From Pardosa pseudoannulata (taxonomy: Eukaryota; Arthropoda; Arachnida; Araneae; Lycosidae), in assembly GCA_032207245.1 (NCBI GenBank), contig CM063504.1, positions 84,146,344 to 84,210,343 of the forward strand: a DNA stretch of 64,000 bases, written 5' to 3'. Positions 58,140 to 64,000 of the stretch are shown one piece after another (the first letter of the stretch is position 1; every line of letters starts with the position of its first letter). The notes beneath the pieces are model-generated. The model searched no databases and was not told the origin of the DNA. It saw only the letters and a program-made list of their open reading frames with translations. The translations under genes were made by a program, and so were the position numbers.

Positions 58140-61100
58140 GAGCGGTAAAGTCAAGACATCCCTCCTCCTTTTATAGTATTAACTAATATTAAAATTTAAA
58201 AAAAAATATTTTTAATCCCTGGATTGATTTAACTCTTTAGATTCCGAATTTATATTCTTTTATCTTATTTTGGTTAGACTTACCAGAATACGTCATTGAG
58301 AACAGAAAATAATTTAAATTAATTCTTGGTTTCCTATAACAAACACATAAACAAAATGAACGAAACATCAAAAATATTTCTAAAACAGTTTTTCCTTTTT
58401 TATCTTAAAATATTTTTTTACTTAAACGCTAAAATCTAGAGCGGTAAAGCCCTCATACTTTTATAATATTATCCAATATTAAAAATAAATATTCTTAATC
58501 CCTGAATTAATATAAAACTTTAGATTCCGAATGTCTATCCTTTTATTTTATTTTGGTTAGAGTTTCAGGAATACTTCATTTAAAACAGAAAGCAATTTTA
58601 ATTAATTCTTCGTTTCATATAACCCGGTTTCCATATAATGCTGTAGGACTTAATCGCATTATAGGGGACTTGACTAGATAAGTAAATATAAACAAAATGA
58701 ACGAACAATCAAAAATATTTCTGAAAAGGTTTTGTCTTTTTTATCTTAAAATATTGCTTGACGTAAACGCTAAAATTATTTTTATGTACGCTTTTGAAGA
58801 CGTCCACTACTAAAAAGAGAGAAAGAGAGAGAATGAAAGAAACCTAACGTTGCATGAAATACTTTCTCTTCAACTGATCTGGAGTGATAAAGCCAAGACA
58901 CCCCTCATCTTTTTATAATATAATCAAATATTAAAATTTAAAAAAATCTTCTTAATCCCTGAATTAATATAACTCTTTAGAATCCGAATTTCTATTCTTT
59001 TATCTCATAGAGTTTCCAGAATACGTCATTTAGAACATAAAGTAATTTTAATTAATTCTTGGTTTCCTATAACAAACATAGCTTCCCTATAATGCGGTAG
59101 GAATTAATCGCATTATAGGAGACTTGACTAGATAAATAAATATAAACAAAATGAACGAACGATCAAAAATATTTCTAAAACAAGTTTTGTCTTTTTTATC
59201 TTGAAATATTATTTGACGTAAACTGTAAAACCTAGAGCACTAAAGCCAAGGCACCCCTCACCCTTTTATAATATTATCCAATATCAAAATTAAAAATAAA
59301 ACATCTTAATCCCTGAATTAATATAACTCTTTAGATACCGAATTTCTATTCTTTTATCTCATAGAGTTTCCAGAATACATCATTTAGAACATAAAGTAAT
59401 TTAAATTAATTCTTGGTTTCCTATAACAAACACAATTTCCATGTAATGTGGTAGGAATTAATCGCAGTGTAGGACACTTGACTGGATAAGTAAATATAAA
59501 CAAAATGAACGAACGATCAAAAATATTTCTAAAACAAGTTTTCTCTTTTTTATCTTAAAATATTGTTTGACGTAAACGCTAAAATTATTTTTCATATACG
59601 CTTTTGAAGACTTCCACAATCAAAGAGAAAGTGAGAGTGAGAAAGAGAGAGAGAGAACGAAAAAAAAGAAAAACGAAAGCTGTATTAAATGCTTTCTCTT
59701 CAACTGATCTGGAGCGTTAAAGCCAAGACACCCTTCATCCTTTTATAATATTAGCCAATATTAAAATAAAAAAATTTTAATCCTGAATTAATTAAACTCT
59801 TTAGATTCCGAATTTCTATTCTTTGATCTTATTTAGGTTAGAGATTCCAGTTTACGCCATATAGAACAGAAAGTAATTTAAATTGATGCTTGGTTTCCTA
59901 TAACAAACACAGCTTCCATATAATGCGGTAGGAATTAATCGCAGTGTAGGACACTTGACTGGATAAGTAAATATAAACAAAATGAACGAACGATCAAAAA
60001 TATTTCTAAAACAAGTTTTCTCTTTTTTATCTTAAAATATTGCATGATGCAAACGCTAAAATTACTTTTCCTATAACAAACATGGTTTCCATATAATGCG
60101 GTAGGAATTAATCGCATTATAGGAGACTTGACTGGATAAGTAAGTATAAACAAAGTGAACGACCGATCAAAAACATTTCTAAAACAAGTAATATCTTTTT
60201 TATCTTAAAATATTGCGTGACGTAAACGCTAAAATTATTTTTCATATAAGCTTCTGAAGACTTCCACTACCAAAAAGAGAGTGTGAGAGAGAGAGAACGA
60301 AAAAAAAACCTCCAACGCTCTACTAAATACTTTCTCTTCAACTGATCTGAAGCGATAAAGCCAAGACACCCCTCACCCTTTTATAATATTAGTCAATATT
60401 AAAATTAAAAAAAAATATTCTTAATCCCTGAATTAACATAACTATTTAGACACCGAATTTCTATTCTTTTATCTTATAGAGTTTCCAGAATACGTCATTT
60501 AGAACATAAAGTAATTTAAATTAATTCTGGGTTTCCTATAACAAACACAGCTTCCATATAATGCGGTAGGAATTAATCGCATTATAAGAGACTTGATTGG
60601 ATAAGCAAATATAAATAAAATGAATGAAATAATATTCATAAAAAAGTTTTGTCTTTTTTATCTTAAAATATTGCTTGACATAAACGCTAAAATTATCTTT
60701 CATATACGCTTTTGAAGACTTCCACTACCAAAAAGAGAGTTGGAGCAAGAGAACGAAAAAAAAACCCAACTCTCTATTAAAAACTTTTTCTTCAACTGAT
60801 CTGGAGCGTTAAAGCCAAGGCACCTCTCATCCTTTTATAATATTAATTAATATTAAAATTTAAGAAAATATTCTTAATCCCCGAATTAATATAACTCTTT
60901 AGGTACTGAATTTCTATTCTTTTATCTTATAGAGTTTTCAGAATACGTCATTTAGAACATAAAGTAGTTTAAATTTATTGGTTTCCTATAACAAACACAG
61001 CTTCCATATAATGCGGTAGGAATTAATCGCATTATAAGAGACTTGACTGGATAAGTAAATATAAACAAAATGAACAAACGAGGAAAAATATTTCTAAAAA

Positions 61101-61755
61101 TGTTTTATCTTTTTTATCTTAAATTGCTTGACTTAAACGCTAAAACTATTTTTCATATACGCTTTTGAAGACTTCCACTACCTAAAAAGAGAACGAGAGA
61201 ACGAAAAAAAGAAAAAAAACCAAGGCTGTATGAAATACTTTATCTTCAGCTGATCTGGAGCGTTAAAGCCAAGACACCTTTTATCATTTTATAATATTAG
61301 CCAATATTAAAATTTAAAAAAAATTTTAATCCCTGAATTAATTTAACTCTTTAATTTCCGAATTTCTATCCTTTTTCCTTATTTAAGTGACAGTTTCCAT
61401 TAAACATCATTTAGAACAAAAAGTAATTTAAATTGATTCTTGGTTTCCTATAACAAACATGGTTTCCATATAATGCGGTAGGAATTAATCGCATTATAGG
61501 AGACTTGACTAGATAAGTAAATATAAACAAAATGAATAAACGATCAAAAATATTTCTAAAAAAGTTTTGTTTTTTTTTATCTTAAAATATTGCATGACGT
61601 AAAAGCTAAAGTTATTTTTCATATACGCTTTTGAAAACTTCCACTACGAAAAAGAGAGCGAGAGAACGGGAAAAAAAACCCAACGCTCTATTAAATACTT
61701 TCTCTTCAACTGATCTGGAGCGATAAAGCCAAGACACCCCTCACCCTTTTATAGT
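58140..61755. repeat. Satellite, irregular ~300-640 bp unit, about nine units
   Basis: The marker 'gcg.taaagccaagacaccc' (with variants) recurs near 58142, 58441, 58881, 59238, 59713, 60353, 60804, 61259 and 61719. Most units contain a subunit 'ataatgcggtaggaattaat' then 'cgcattat', which forms an 8-bp stem, and 'aaaatgaacgaacgatcaaa'. Length variation comes from loss or doubling of this subunit (two occur in the 59713 unit). Non-coding. Confidence 0.9.
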
Positions 61756-63605
<1,850 letters not shown>

Positions 63606-63614
63606 ACTAGTAAG

Positions 63615-63789
63615 CGGACCGAATGATGGCTAGATGGTTAGGGTGCTGGCCTTCGGAACCGAAGTACGTGGGTTCGAAACCGACTGTGGCATGGATGTTC
63701 GTAGCCGTTCGGAATCGTCTTCAAGCTGCAGGTCCCGGTGTCATTAGCCCTTGTGTTGCAAAAAGTAAACCGTAGCACTCCGAACCAAA
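63615..63789 (+). mobile_element. tRNA-derived SINE, full length, plus strand
   Basis: A-box-like TGGCTAGATGG (63627-63637), B box GGTTCGAAACC (63671-63681), body 'ggcatggatgttcgtagccg' and 'cattagcccttgtgttgcaa', tail 'ctccgaaccaaa'. Flanked by a 9-bp duplication 'actagtaag' (63606-63614 and 63790-63798). Confidence 0.92.
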
Positions 63790-63798
63790 ACTAGTAAG

Positions 63799-64000
63799 AG
63801 ACCGTGGTATTATGATTCACAGGAATTCATCGTGTATTATTTTTGAGATATGTTTTACGAATAAAATGATTTAACCAATCAAATTTGCAAAGTAGCATTC
63901 ATCTAAAATTCTCACCATAAAACTCTGTTGCATATTCATTTTAAATTTTAGCACAATTTTCAATCATTTGCTTTTATAGAAATGCAGTGTGAGAACAGTT
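63799..64000. other. Unique AT-rich end of window
   Basis: Nothing recognised. Confidence 0.5.

Noticed and set aside
63615..63700. tRNA gene
   Set aside because: A- and B-box-like motifs are present, but the segment continues into the conserved SINE body, has target duplications and occurs in many copies. No tRNA cloverleaf with a convincing acceptor stem was found at any copy.

Overview
This is a eukaryotic window, strongly AT-rich and dominated by repeats. I find no convincing intact protein-coding gene in it. The longest ORFs are translations of TA microsatellites or fall inside repeats. What is present is mobile DNA: a tRNA-derived SINE family, Helitrons, solo LTRs, and piggyBac-like, hAT-like and Tigger/pogo-like elements, together with four satellite or minisatellite fields and very long (TA)n tracts. 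This suits an intergenic or intronic region of an animal genome, most likely an arthropod (a chelicerate such as a spider would fit). That assignment is inference: no conserved gene here fixes the taxon.

Layout. 1-4000: a nest in which a minus-strand Helitron holds a piggyBac-type insert that itself holds a hAT-like insert; the Helitron 3' junction is duplicated together with its host flank. 4605-5689: a solo LTR with a SINE inside. 5703-6300: first copy of a dispersed repeat (R1). 6330-9001: Helitron tails followed by a tandem array in which each unit is a Helitron 3' end plus the same host flank. 9646-10620: polyA SINE, truncated LTR, repeat R0. 10621-18400: mostly featureless AT-rich DNA with one 21-bp perfect palindrome. 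18400-18930: LTR-retrotransposon remnant. 19911-22152: SINE, Helitron tail, Tigger-like element and an 800-bp TA tract that starts at the Tigger end. 22937-24304: two solo LTRs of one family, head to head. 24386-25105: R1 copy 2. 26343-27166: the cleanest Helitron. 27331-30400: satellite with a ~600-bp period. 30953-32684: long-inverted-repeat transposon. 32779-35370: satellite with a ~293-bp period. 36466-41610: SINEs, a 47-bp minisatellite and a 222-bp tandem triplication. 42100-44192: a 500-bp duplication, then a piggyBac-derived element with TTAA duplication and a decayed C-terminal Cys-rich domain. 44900-48011: microsatellite-flanked repeat R3, two weak exon candidates, three SINEs. 49098-54833: second Helitron-type 5' end, two hAT-type elements, second R3 copy. 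55384-56900: R1 copy 3 split by a Tigger-like element. 58140-61755: satellite with a conserved hairpin. 62867-62987: TA tract; 63615-63789: SINE.

The best-supported points rest on boundary evidence inside the window: target-site duplications (13-15 bp for SINEs, 4 bp for LTRs, TTAA for piggyBac, 8 bp for hAT, TA for Tigger), A|TC...CTAG|T ends for Helitrons, and empty sites visible in sister repeat copies. The strongest candidate for something unusual is the repeated amplification of Helitron 3' ends with adjoining host DNA at two independent loci (1-1119 and 6330-9001). A few splice-site-bounded open stretches (25069-25162, 45721-45908, 46615-46804) are the only places where I would look for real exons.
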